This document shows, in pieces, positions 28,419 through 36,133 of a stretch of DNA of 64,000 bases (positions are counted from its first letter, which is position 1; every line of letters begins with the position of its first letter). Both the position numbers and the translations under genes were made by a program. The notes under the pieces are model-generated. The model saw only the letters and a program-made list of their open reading frames with translations, had not been told where the DNA came from and did no database searches. The stretch spans positions 1,054,001 through 1,118,000 of the forward strand of contig CAVWLB010000010.1 in NCBI GenBank assembly GCA_963755695.1. Reading direction: 5' to 3'. The stretch is from QHWT01 sp963755695 (GTDB lineage Bacteria > Acidobacteriota > Vicinamibacteria > Vicinamibacterales > 2-12-FULL-66-21).

Positions 28419-29051
28419 ATGCTTCGCACGGCAGTCCGGGTCGTCATTGGGTTCCTGGCCATCGTCGGCATCATCGCGGTCGCCGTTGGTGTCTCGTTCG
28501 CGCGACGAGGCATCGGCGCGAAGGAGGCGCCGGGAGCTGCTGAAACGGCGGTCGCGCGGCGGCTGCGGTCGGCGGCTATCCCGCGCGCCGCACGCGACGA
28601 GCGGAATCCGGTGGCGGTGTCGGCCGAGGCGATCAAGGAAGGAATGGAACACTACGCCGATCACTGCGCCGTCTGTCACGCCAACGACGGCAGCGGCGAT
28701 ACCGAGATGGGCAGGGGGATGAACCCCCGGCCGCCGGACATGCGGCAGGCGGCGACGCAGAATCTTACCGACGGCGAGTTGTTCTACATCATCGAAAACG
28801 GCGTTCGTCTCACTGGAATGCCCGCGTGGGGAGGCGGATCGGAGCACGATGCAACCGACAACTGGCGGCTCGTGCACTTCATCCGGCATCTGCCCAAGCT
28901 GACGCCGGAGGAGATCGAAACGATGAAGGGCCTCAATCCGAAGTCTCCGGAGGAATTCCGCCAGAACGAGGAGGAACGGCGATTTCTGGAAGGAGACGCG
29001 CCGAAGACGGCGCCGCCGCCCCATCAACACAGTCACGGAGGGAAAGGATGA
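28419..29051 (+). CDS. Membrane-anchored monoheme cytochrome c
   Basis: This 210-residue protein has one N-terminal transmembrane helix (VVIGFLAIVGIIAVAVGVSF). A class I cytochrome c domain follows, with heme motif HCAVCHANDGSGD near residue 86 and probable axial Met in GVRLTGMPAWGG. The tail is His/Pro-rich (PPPHQHSHGG), perhaps metal binding. It is predicted to face the periplasm. It lies between the ECF sigma factor 2 and the small secreted DUF5666-like protein, with tight spacing on both sides, so the three are probably co-regulated. Confidence 0.9.
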   Translation: MLRTAVRVVIGFLAIVGIIAVAVGVSFARRGIGAKEAPGAAETAVARRLRSAAIPRAARDERNPVAVSAEAIKEGMEHYADHCAVCHANDGSGDTEMGRGMNPRPPDMRQAATQNLTDGELFYIIENGVRLTGMPAWGGGSEHDATDNWRLVHFIRHLPKLTPEEIETMKGLNPKSPEEFRQNEEERRFLEGDAPKTAPPPHQHSHGGKG

Positions 29052-29368
29052 AGTTCGTTTCAGGGATGCTGCTTCTTGTGTTTGCGCTGGCAATCGCTCC
29101 CAGCGTGTTCGCCCACGAGGGACACCTGCACCGGCTGATGGGAACAGTGGCAGCAGTGAACGGGGAGCGCCTTCAGGTGAAAGCGACGACCGGTGAAACG
29201 TCGGAGATCGTCGTCAACGACAAGACCAAGATTCTTCGCGGCGCCACCGAGCAGAAGACCTCGGACATCAAGCCTGGCGAACGGGTCGTGGTCATGATGA
29301 CCGAATCGAAGGACCAGGCGGGGAAGGCGTTGCTGACGGCTAAGGAAATTCGCCTCGCCACAAAATAA
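29048..29368 (+). CDS. Small secreted DUF5666-like beta protein
   Basis: The ATG at 29048 overlaps the cytochrome stop (ATGA). The protein has 106 residues. Signal peptide LLLVFALAIAPSVFAHEG is followed by a short beta-rich domain: LMGTVAAVNGERLQVKA, GETSEIVVNDKTKILRG, DIKPGERVVVMM. This resembles DUF5666-type OB-fold-like domains. The mature N-terminus starts HEGHLH, a possible metal ligand cluster. No enzyme motif is visible. It is the last gene of the sigma-cytochrome operon, and a bidirectional hairpin follows. Confidence 0.75.
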   Translation: MKFVSGMLLLVFALAIAPSVFAHEGHLHRLMGTVAAVNGERLQVKATTGETSEIVVNDKTKILRGATEQKTSDIKPGERVVVMMTESKDQAGKALLTAKEIRLATK

Positions 29369-29377
29369 CGGTCAGGG

Positions 29378-29431
29378 ACACACACTGAAGAACACGGACC
29401 ACGATTTCGGGGTCCATGTCCTTCTGTGTGT
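29378..29431. terminator. Bidirectional terminator-like hairpin between convergent genes
   Basis: ACACACTGAAGAACACGGACC (ending at 29400) and GGTCCATGTCCTTCTGTGTGT (29411-29431) form a long imperfect stem of about 20 bp around a 10-base loop. It sits 10 bases after one stop and 28 bases before the converging one. The arms are made of ACACACTGAAG/CTTCTGTGTGT words similar to the CTGTGT words near 39881-40005. Confidence 0.6.
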
Positions 29432-29458
29432 TGCTGCCCGGTCAGAGCGTGTCCGACC

Positions 29459-29842
29459 CTACTTGGCTGCGGGCTTCTTCTCTGCGGGTTTCTTCTCGGC
29501 AGGCATCTCGATCTTCGACACGGTGATCTCGCTGCCTTTCGCCTCGCCCGTCAGGGCCACGTGATGACCTGCGTGGTCCTTGAGTCCGGCGAAGTCCTGA
29601 TTGGCGATCTGATAGGTCTTCCCGCCAGAGACGAACACGTACTTGCCGCCCTTGTCGATGCACGCCTTGGTGCAGTCCGCATCCGGCACTTTTACGCCAT
29701 GCTCGTCCTTGGAGGCGTGCTTGCCATTGCACATGCTGTCGCTAATCGCGCCGTTCATGGTCTTCTCGGCAGCCAGCGCCGGCGCGCCGGTCAGCAACAG
29801 CGCCAACCCCAAACCTAACCCAGACAGTGTCACGATTCGCAC
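29459..29842 (-). CDS. Small secreted protein with Cys pair and AEKKP tail
   Basis: This 127-residue protein has signal peptide SGLGLGLALLLTGAPALAAEK. The mature part contains MNGAISDSMCNGKH, a DADCTKACIDKGGKYVFVSG segment with two cysteines, and a small beta domain (KTYQIANQDFAGLKDHAGHHVALTGEA). It ends in PAEKKPAEKKPAAK. The layout resembles small OB-like exported proteins that are widespread in Acidobacteria; I cannot assign a function. The His/Cys content leaves room for metal binding. It is convergent with the sigma-cytochrome operon. Confidence 0.7.
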   Translation of the reverse strand: MRIVTLSGLGLGLALLLTGAPALAAEKTMNGAISDSMCNGKHASKDEHGVKVPDADCTKACIDKGGKYVFVSGGKTYQIANQDFAGLKDHAGHHVALTGEAKGSEITVSKIEMPAEKKPAEKKPAAK

Positions 29843-30062
29843 AGTATCCTCCTTCGATCTCGGGGGCCTTCAATACACAGAGTCCGCGGCGACACAAAGG
29901 TGACGAGAGCGAGTCACCTTTTCTCACGACGTCCAACAACATACATTAGGGGATGCCTGTGTAACCATCAACTCATCTGGCGTGGCCCGTGCGAGGCCTG
30001 CCGGATGAGATTTGACATTCAACAGACAGGCGGTGTTTGTTATCCGCCTGCCGAGGTGGTAC

Positions 30063-31317
30063 ATGCGCCATTCGCTGCTCGCATCGGAAGCCGTCGCTCG
30101 CCCTCGAAGCCCTGCCAGCGCCACCACGCTCGACCGCTGGCTCGCTGCCCGACTTCAACGATCGATTAAAACAGCCGGCGTGGGCGTCGAGCTGTGGGAC
30201 GGCACTTCGACCCGCCCCGGCGGCACGCACATTGGCGACCTGCTGATTCGCGACCGCGGTGCGCTGGCTGCGGTCATTCTGAACCCGGATCTGCAGTACC
30301 GGCGAATTGTACAGTCAGGGACGGATCGACGTGCGGGGCGACCTTGCCGCGGTCGTCGAGGCAATCTACCGCGTGTCGATCGACGCCCCGCTGTCGTGGC
30401 GCGAGCGACTGGCGCTCTGGGCGGCGCGGCCGAACGCTCTCGTTCGCGCGCGGCGCAACATCCACCATCACTACGATCTTGGCAACGACTTCTATCACCT
30501 GTGGCTCGACCGACAGCTGGTTTACACCTGCGGCTACTACCCGACGCCGAGCGCCGGACTGGAGGAAGCGCAGCTGGCGAAGCTGGATCTCGTCTGCCGC
30601 AAGCTCCGGTTGAGTCCAGGGGAGACGGTGGTGGAAGCCGGCTGCGGTTGGGGGGCGCTGGCTCTTCACATGGCCCGCACGTATGGCGTCCGGGTCAAGG
30701 CGTTCAACATCTCGACCGAACAGATTGCCTTCGCGAGAGCGCGCGCGCGACACGAGGGTCTCGACGACCGCGTGACGTTCATCGAGGACGACTATCGCAA
30801 CGTGTCTGGACGTTTCGACGTGTTCGTTTCGGTCGGGATGCTCGAACATGTCGGCCGCCGCAATTACTCATCGCTGGCGAAGATTCTACGGCGCGTGATC
30901 GACAGGCCGGCCGGGCGCGGATTGCTGCATTTCATCGGGCGCGATCGGGTCCGGCCATTGAATGCGTGGACGCGGCGCCGCATTTTCCCGGGAGCCTACG
31001 CGCCGACGCTGGCGGAAGTGTTGACGCAGGTGATCGAGCCCGCGCGGCTTTCGGTGCTGGATGTCGAGAATCTGCGGCTGCACTACGCGCGGACGCTGGG
31101 TCACTGGCGCGAGCAGTTCACGCCGGCCGAACCGGAGGTGCGCGCCCGATTCGGGGAACGGTTTTGCCGCGCCTGGCGGCTCTATCTCGCCGCGTCCGAG
31201 GCCGCGTTCACCGTCGGGTCGCTGCAGCTCTTCCAGATCGTTTTTGCGCCCTCGTCGGCCGGCACCGTACGCTGGACGCGCGCGGAGCTCTATTCAGAGC
31301 CGGCCGGGCTGTCCTGA
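30063..31317 (+). CDS. Cyclopropane-fatty-acyl-phospholipid synthase family methyltransferase (frameshift at 30296-30300)
   Basis: Corrected length is about 417 residues. CFA synthases add a methylene from SAM across the double bond of membrane lipid acyl chains. The protein has the N-terminal lipid-binding part (IKTAGVGVELWDGT, RDRGALAAVILNPDLQ) and NIHHHYDLGNDFYHLWL. The SAM site is VVEAGCGWGALALHMA and the catalytic-core motif SVGMLEHVGRRNY. The frame breaks between PDLQY and GELYSQGRIDV. One C after the GTAC at 30296-30299 is extra, so the gene is probably intact in the cell. Its stop overlaps the ATG of the following flavoprotein (TGATG), implying a lipid-modification operon. Confidence 0.85.
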
Positions 31318-32432
31318 TGCGCCACGTCGACGTCCTTGTCGCCGGCGGCGGCCCCGCGGGGTCGACCTGCGCGTGGGCGCTCGCGCGGGCTGGCGCCGAC
31401 GTGCTGGTCATGGACATCGCGCGATTCCCGCGCGACAAGGTCTGCGCCGGGTGGATCACGCCGCGCGTCCTCGAGCTCCTCAACCTTACGCCCGAGGAGT
31501 ACCGCAGGAGCGGCCTCGTGATGCAAGAGATAACCGGCTTCCGCACGAGCGTGCTGCCCGACCGGAAGCCGGTGTCGACGCGATACAACTCGGTCGTCAG
31601 TTACGGCATCCGGCGCTGCGAATTCGATCACTTTCTCCTCCGGCGCGCCCCCGTCGACGTGCTCGAAGGAACGGCTGTGTCAGGCCTGCGGCGCATCGAC
31701 AATCGCTGGATAGTCAATGGCGAGGTCTCTGCCGCCGTGGTCGTCGGCGCGGGAGGACAATTCTGTCCGGTTGCACGGCATCTCAATCGACCGTCACGGG
31801 ACGGACTCGTCATTGCCCGTGAGATCGAACTCGCGATCGACGGCGATCGCTGCACCGTCGAAGGGCCGCTGCCCGAACTGTACTTCTGCCACGATCTGAA
31901 CGGCTACGGCTGGCTGGTGCGCAAGGAAGATTTCCTCAACGTCGGGTTCGGCCGCCGGGGCAGCCGGGATTTCCAGTTTCACGTGCGGGACTTCGCCGCA
32001 TGGCTGAGGGAGAGGCGCGGGTTGCCCGAGCGGATGCTCGACCCGGCGCGCTGGCGTGGTCATGCCTACCGTCTACGCGGCGCCACACCGCGCGTCGCGG
32101 GCGAGGGCATGCTTCTGATCGGCGACGCCGCCGGCCTTGCCTGGCACGAAAGCGGGGAAGGGATCGCGCCGGCGGTGGAATCGGCGGTCATTGCGGCACA
32201 GACGATCGTGGCGGCCAGCGGACGCGCAGCCGCTATCGATGTGTCGGCGTATTCGGCGGCGATTGGCGCCAATGCAAAAACCGTCCGGTCGGTGCCGACG
32301 CCTGTCGCACGGAGTCTGCTGCGGGTGCCCCCGTTGGCGCGGTTCGCGCTCGATCGCTGGTTCCTGCGCGTCGCCAACCATCGCGAACCTTCGCCCGCGC
32401 TCCGGTGGGAGAAGCAGAACGCCTCGATGTAA
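31317..32432 (+). CDS. Geranylgeranyl-reductase-family FAD oxidoreductase
   Basis: This 371-residue protein starts at the ATG at 31317 inside the upstream stop (TGATG). The N-terminal dinucleotide loop is DVLVAGGGPAGSTCAWALA. FPRDKVCAGWITPRV is typical of GGR-type enzymes, and the second FAD motif is GEGMLLIGDAAGL. This family reduces isoprenoid or fatty-acyl double bonds, or acts as halogenase-like monooxygenases. Next to a CFA synthase the target is probably a membrane lipid or an isoprenoid chain. In the raw sequence it appears fused to the upstream synthase only because of the frameshift there. Confidence 0.83.
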   Translation: MRHVDVLVAGGGPAGSTCAWALARAGADVLVMDIARFPRDKVCAGWITPRVLELLNLTPEEYRRSGLVMQEITGFRTSVLPDRKPVSTRYNSVVSYGIRRCEFDHFLLRRAPVDVLEGTAVSGLRRIDNRWIVNGEVSAAVVVGAGGQFCPVARHLNRPSRDGLVIAREIELAIDGDRCTVEGPLPELYFCHDLNGYGWLVRKEDFLNVGFGRRGSRDFQFHVRDFAAWLRERRGLPERMLDPARWRGHAYRLRGATPRVAGEGMLLIGDAAGLAWHESGEGIAPAVESAVIAAQTIVAASGRAAAIDVSAYSAAIGANAKTVRSVPTPVARSLLRVPPLARFALDRWFLRVANHREPSPALRWEKQNASM

Positions 32433-32470
32433 AGTAGGCGGGCGACCATGCGTTGACACGGAAGGAACGA

Positions 32471-32503
32471 GGCACGACCCTTGGGGGCTTTCCCCGTCGT
32501 GCC
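32471..32503. repeat. Hairpin between the flavoprotein and the cytochrome-PQQ operon
   Basis: GGCACGAC (32471-32478) and GTCGTGCC (32496-32503) form a perfect 8-bp stem. A GGGG/CCCC pair inside the loop can extend it. It lies 39 bases after one gene and 35 bases before the next start. It could be the terminator of the lipid operon (no U-tract) or part of the next leader. Confidence 0.45.
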
Positions 32504-32538
32504 ATTGCACGTCCGTGGTCGTCAGTGGAGACCTTCAG

Positions 32539-33462
32539 ATGCGAAACCCGGTAGGCGCCTGGACGGCCGCGGCTGCGCTCGTTCTGGCTGGCTCGATGTA
32601 TGTCACCGCGCAGGAACCGCGCCCTGAGCCGCAAGCCGGCGGCAGGGGCGCCCCGCCGCAAGGCTTGCAGCAACCACGCGTCGATGCCGGCGCCGGCGAC
32701 CGGCCGGGCGTCGACCCGGCTGCTGCCGCGGAGGGCAAGAAGATCTGGGGGGTCGAGTGCGTCAACTGTCACGGCCCGTCCGCCCGCGGCACCGACAATG
32801 GCCCCAACCTGATTCGCTCGCTCGTCGTACTGCGGGATCGATTTGGGAGTGCGCTGGGTCCGTTCCTGAAGCGCGGCCACAAGATGCAGAGCGGCCGTTC
32901 TTCGACCGTGATCACTGACGACCAGGTCCTGATGCTCGCCCATTTCCTTCGCGATCGCGTCAACGATACGCTGCGCGGATCGTCGGAGTTCCAGGTGAAA
33001 AACATCCTGACCGGGGATGCGAAGGCGGGGGAAGCCTTCTTCAACTCCGAGGGCAAGTGCAACACGTGCCACTCTCCGTCCGGCGATCTGCGCGGCTACG
33101 GGGGAAAATACGAGCCGGTCGACATCCAGCAGCGGTTCCTGTTTCCACGAAATGCGACCCCCGGCGGAGGGCGGGGACGCGGCCGTGGCGCGACCGCGCG
33201 AGGTAGCGCCCCGTCGCCGGCGACAGCGATCAGCGTCACCGTGACGCAGCCGAATGGTGAGACCGTATCGGGTGTGCTGATGCAGCTCGACGACTTCAAC
33301 GTGTCGCTGAGGGACGAGTCCGGCTGGACCCGGACGTTCGTGCGCACGGCCGGTCTCAAGGTGACCAAGACCGATCCTCTGGCCGCGCATCGCACGTTAC
33401 TTGAAACCTTGACCGACAAGAACATGCACGACGTCGTGGCTTATCTGGAGACCTTGAAATGA
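32539..33462 (+). CDS. Di-heme cytochrome c, partner of the PQQ dehydrogenase
   Basis: This 307-residue protein has signal peptide AAALVLAGSMYVTAQ. Two heme motifs are visible: GVECVNCHGPSARG (near residue 75) and GKCNTCHSPSGDL (near residue 174). The second domain is followed by a Gly/Arg-rich linker and a small beta domain (AISVTVTQPNGETVSGVLMQLDDFNVSL). Its stop overlaps the ATG of the PQQ dehydrogenase by 4 bases, so it is the likely electron acceptor for that enzyme. It is periplasmic. Confidence 0.9.
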   Translation: MRNPVGAWTAAAALVLAGSMYVTAQEPRPEPQAGGRGAPPQGLQQPRVDAGAGDRPGVDPAAAAEGKKIWGVECVNCHGPSARGTDNGPNLIRSLVVLRDRFGSALGPFLKRGHKMQSGRSSTVITDDQVLMLAHFLRDRVNDTLRGSSEFQVKNILTGDAKAGEAFFNSEGKCNTCHSPSGDLRGYGGKYEPVDIQQRFLFPRNATPGGGRGRGRGATARGSAPSPATAISVTVTQPNGETVSGVLMQLDDFNVSLRDESGWTRTFVRTAGLKVTKTDPLAAHRTLLETLTDKNMHDVVAYLETLK

Positions 33463-35045
33463 GGCGTGCCGTTTTTCTCGTGATGACGATGGTCAGCGCC
33501 GCGGTACTTGCGGGTGGCGCCCAGGGACTCGATCCGGCGAAGCTGCTCAAGCCGACCACCGACAGCTGGCCGATGTACAACGGCGACTATTCCGGCCGCC
33601 GCTTCAGCGCGTTGAAACAGATCAACGCCGACAACGTTGGTGCGTTGAGCCTGGCCTGGGTGTATACGCTGAACGCCCCGGCCGCCACCAATGTCGGTAC
33701 GATCAAGGGAACGCCGGTTCTCGTGAACGGCGTCCTCTACCTCACATCACCCGACCACGTCTGGGCGATCGACGCACGCACCGGGCGCGAGTTGTGGCAC
33801 TTCGGATGGTCTTCGAAAGGGGGCATGCACATCGGCAACCGTGGCGTCGCCGTCCTGGGAGAAGCGCTCTTTTTCGAGACGCCCGATTGTCATCTGGTCT
33901 CGCTGGACATCAAGGACGGCAAAGAGCGATGGCGCAAGGAGATCTGCGATCTCGACCAGTACTACTACGGCTCGATTGCGCCGATCATCATCAACAATCG
34001 CGTCATGGTCGGAGTGAGCGGCGACGACCTCGACACCCCTGGGTACATGCAGGCGCACGATCCGGAAACCGGCGAGATGCAGTGGCGCTGGTATGTGGTG
34101 CCGCAGTCGAAGGGTGAACCGGGATCGGACAGCTGGCCCAACGAGGATGCCGCGAAACACGGCGGCGGCATGACCTGGCAGCCCTACACGTTCGATCCGG
34201 ACCTGAACCTGATGTTCGTCACCACGGGCAACCCGCAGCCGGTCATCGCTCACAAGAATCGCGCCGGCGACAACCTGTTCACCGCCTCCATCGTCGCGTT
34301 GAACCCGGACACCGGCAAGATGGTGTGGGCGTTCCAGTCCTCGCCGCACGACACGCACGACTGGGATTCGACCCAGACGGCGGTCGTCTTCGACGGCGAG
34401 ATCAACGGTCAGCCGCGCAAGCTGATCGCGCAGGCGGCCCGTAACGGCCACTTCTTCGTCCTCGATCGCACGAATGGCAAGGCTTTGGTGTCGAGCGATT
34501 ATGCCGGAACCAACTGGACCCTCGGCTACAACGACAAGGGACAGCCGATTCCCAATCCCGCGAAGCACCCGCAAGTCGATGGCGCACTCGTGACGCCAAA
34601 CCAGGGCGGCGCGACCAACTGGCCGCCCCCGACCTTCAGCCCGGAGACCGGCCTCTTTTACGTCAATGCCGAACGGTCGTGGAGCGTGTACTACATCTAC
34701 GATCCCAGCGACAATCCGCAGGGGTGGGGAGGCACAGATCGCGGCGGGTGGGGCGAGTCGATGCTGCAGGCAATCGATTACAAGACCGGGAAGGTTCGAT
34801 GGAGCCACACGTGGGAGGGAGGATCGCGCGCCGGTCTCCTGAGCACCGCGGGCAATCTCGTGTTCAGCGGCGGCGCTTCGAACGATCTCGTCGCGCTCAA
34901 TGCGACGACCGGCGAAGCGCTCTGGCATGCGGGGCTCAACGGCAGCGTCAGCAACGGCGCGATCACCTACGAGCTCGATGGCAAGCAGTACATCGTGGTG
35001 GGCGCCGGCGACATGCTCTGGACCTTCGTGATGAACAGCCACTGA
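33459..35045 (+). CDS. PQQ-dependent alcohol dehydrogenase-type enzyme
   Basis: This 528-residue protein has a signal peptide (FLVMTMVSAAVLAGGAQG) and an eight-bladed quinoprotein propeller (WPMYNGDYSGRRFSALKQIN; repeated tryptophan-dock motifs such as AIDARTGRELWHFGW and ALNATTGEALWHAGL). The catalytic region reads SSPHDTHDWDS. If aligned with PHDEWDY(A/D)G of methanol dehydrogenases, the Asp two residues after the catalytic Asp matches the lanthanide-dependent XoxF/ExaF type rather than the calcium type. The vicinal Cys-Cys of MxaF/XoxF is absent. Translation is coupled to the di-heme cytochrome c upstream; a DUF1080 gene follows 54 bp downstream. The substrate (alcohol or sugar) is unknown. 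Confidence 0.88.
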   Translation: MRRAVFLVMTMVSAAVLAGGAQGLDPAKLLKPTTDSWPMYNGDYSGRRFSALKQINADNVGALSLAWVYTLNAPAATNVGTIKGTPVLVNGVLYLTSPDHVWAIDARTGRELWHFGWSSKGGMHIGNRGVAVLGEALFFETPDCHLVSLDIKDGKERWRKEICDLDQYYYGSIAPIIINNRVMVGVSGDDLDTPGYMQAHDPETGEMQWRWYVVPQSKGEPGSDSWPNEDAAKHGGGMTWQPYTFDPDLNLMFVTTGNPQPVIAHKNRAGDNLFTASIVALNPDTGKMVWAFQSSPHDTHDWDSTQTAVVFDGEINGQPRKLIAQAARNGHFFVLDRTNGKALVSSDYAGTNWTLGYNDKGQPIPNPAKHPQVDGALVTPNQGGATNWPPPTFSPETGLFYVNAERSWSVYYIYDPSDNPQGWGGTDRGGWGESMLQAIDYKTGKVRWSHTWEGGSRAGLLSTAGNLVFSGGASNDLVALNATTGEALWHAGLNGSVSNGAITYELDGKQYIVVGAGDMLWTFVMNSH

Positions 35046-35099
35046 CCGACGTCGGTCAGCTGCTGAAGGAAATGAACACCGGACAAACAGGACTGCGAC

Positions 35100-35972
35100 A
35101 TGTCACTTCGACCGACTCTGCTCGTGATCGCGGCGCTGGTTGGTTTCACCGCGCCGGCGACTTCTACTCAGACCAACACCGCCGCCGATCCCAAGGACTG
35201 GATTCAGCTGTTCAACGGCCGGAACCTGGACGGCTGGGTGCCGAAGATCAAAGGCTACTCTTTGGGGGAGAATTTCGGCGACACCTTTGGCGTGCACGAC
35301 GGGCTGCTGACCGTCTCGTACGCGAAGTACTCGCAGTTCGAGAACAAGTTCGGTCACCTCTTTTATCAGCGCCAGAAATTCTCGTACTACCGGATTGCCG
35401 CGGAGTATCGCTTCGTCGGCGAACAGGTGCCGGGCGGTCCCGACTGGGCGTATCGCAACAACGGCTTGATGCTCCACAGCCAGGCGCCCGAAACGATGGG
35501 GAAGGATCAGGATTTTCCGATTTCCGTGGAGGTCCAGCTGCTCGGCGGCCGCCCGACCGGTGAACGATCGACGGCAAACGTCTGCACACCCGGAACGGAG
35601 ATCTTCATGAACGGCGCGATGGTGAAGCCGCACTGCACCAACTCGACTTCGCCAACCTTCCGCGGCGATCAATGGGTGCGCGTGGAGGCGGAGGTTCACG
35701 GCGCCGAGCACATCACGCACTTCGTCGAAGGCAAGAAGGTGCTCGAATACGACAACGTTCAGATCGGCGGACCGAACGTCAGTGATTTCGATCCCGCGGT
35801 GAAAACCGATGGCAAGCCGCTGGCGGAGGGCTACATCACGATTCAGGGCGAGAGTCATCCGACGGAGTTCCGCAAGATCGAGGTCCTCAATTTGTCCGGC
35901 TGCATGGACCCGAAGGCAAAGAACTACAAGCCCTACTACATCCACAAGGACGACCAGGGTTGTCAGCGCTAG
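35100..35972 (+). CDS. DUF1080 (3-keto-disaccharide hydrolase-like) secreted protein
   Basis: This 290-residue protein has a signal peptide (LLVIAALVGFTAPATS). The DUF1080 concanavalin-like beta-sandwich shows IQLFNGRNLDGWVPKIK, YYRIAAEYRF and YITIQGESHPTEFRKIEVLNL. DUF1080 domains act on keto-sugars or bind glycans. A short Cys-containing tail (GCMDPKAKNYKPYYIHKDDQ) follows. Being downstream of a PQQ dehydrogenase and its cytochrome suggests that oxidised sugars are processed here. The stop codon TAG (35970-35972) is the first three bases of a palindromic element, which may have been inserted at the end of this gene. Confidence 0.85.
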   Translation: MSLRPTLLVIAALVGFTAPATSTQTNTAADPKDWIQLFNGRNLDGWVPKIKGYSLGENFGDTFGVHDGLLTVSYAKYSQFENKFGHLFYQRQKFSYYRIAAEYRFVGEQVPGGPDWAYRNNGLMLHSQAPETMGKDQDFPISVEVQLLGGRPTGERSTANVCTPGTEIFMNGAMVKPHCTNSTSPTFRGDQWVRVEAEVHGAEHITHFVEGKKVLEYDNVQIGGPNVSDFDPAVKTDGKPLAEGYITIQGESHPTEFRKIEVLNLSGCMDPKAKNYKPYYIHKDDQGCQR

Positions 35973-36133
35973 TGGTCTGATCGGGAAATCCCTCGGCATT
36001 CGGCCGAGGCTGCATCCCGCGCTGCTACGTTGCTCCTCCTTCAAATACTCCCGGTATTCTCGGTCGTCGCGCCTTGCAGCGCGGGCGCATCCTCGCCCTC
36101 GATGCTACGAGGGATTTCCCGATCGGACCACTA
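35970..36133. mobile_element. 164-bp palindromic MITE-like element between convergent stops
   Basis: The left end TAGTGGTCTGATCGGGAAAT and the matching right end (complement of 36108-36133) form terminal inverted repeats of about 26 bp with one mismatch. Inner segments also pair imperfectly (CCCGCGCTG near 36017 with CAGCGCGGG near 36077), so the whole element folds into one long hairpin. It has no coding capacity. The outer TAG on each strand is the stop codon of the DUF1080 gene (plus) and of the antiporter gene (minus). No transposase with these ends is seen in the window. Confidence 0.7.

Noticed and set aside
30012..32432. Apparent 806-codon fusion of CFA synthase and the flavoprotein
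   Set aside because: The middle part is low-complexity Arg-rich translation of the wrong frame. The fusion arises only from the +1 shift at 30296-30300; the two genes have their own stop and start (TGATG).
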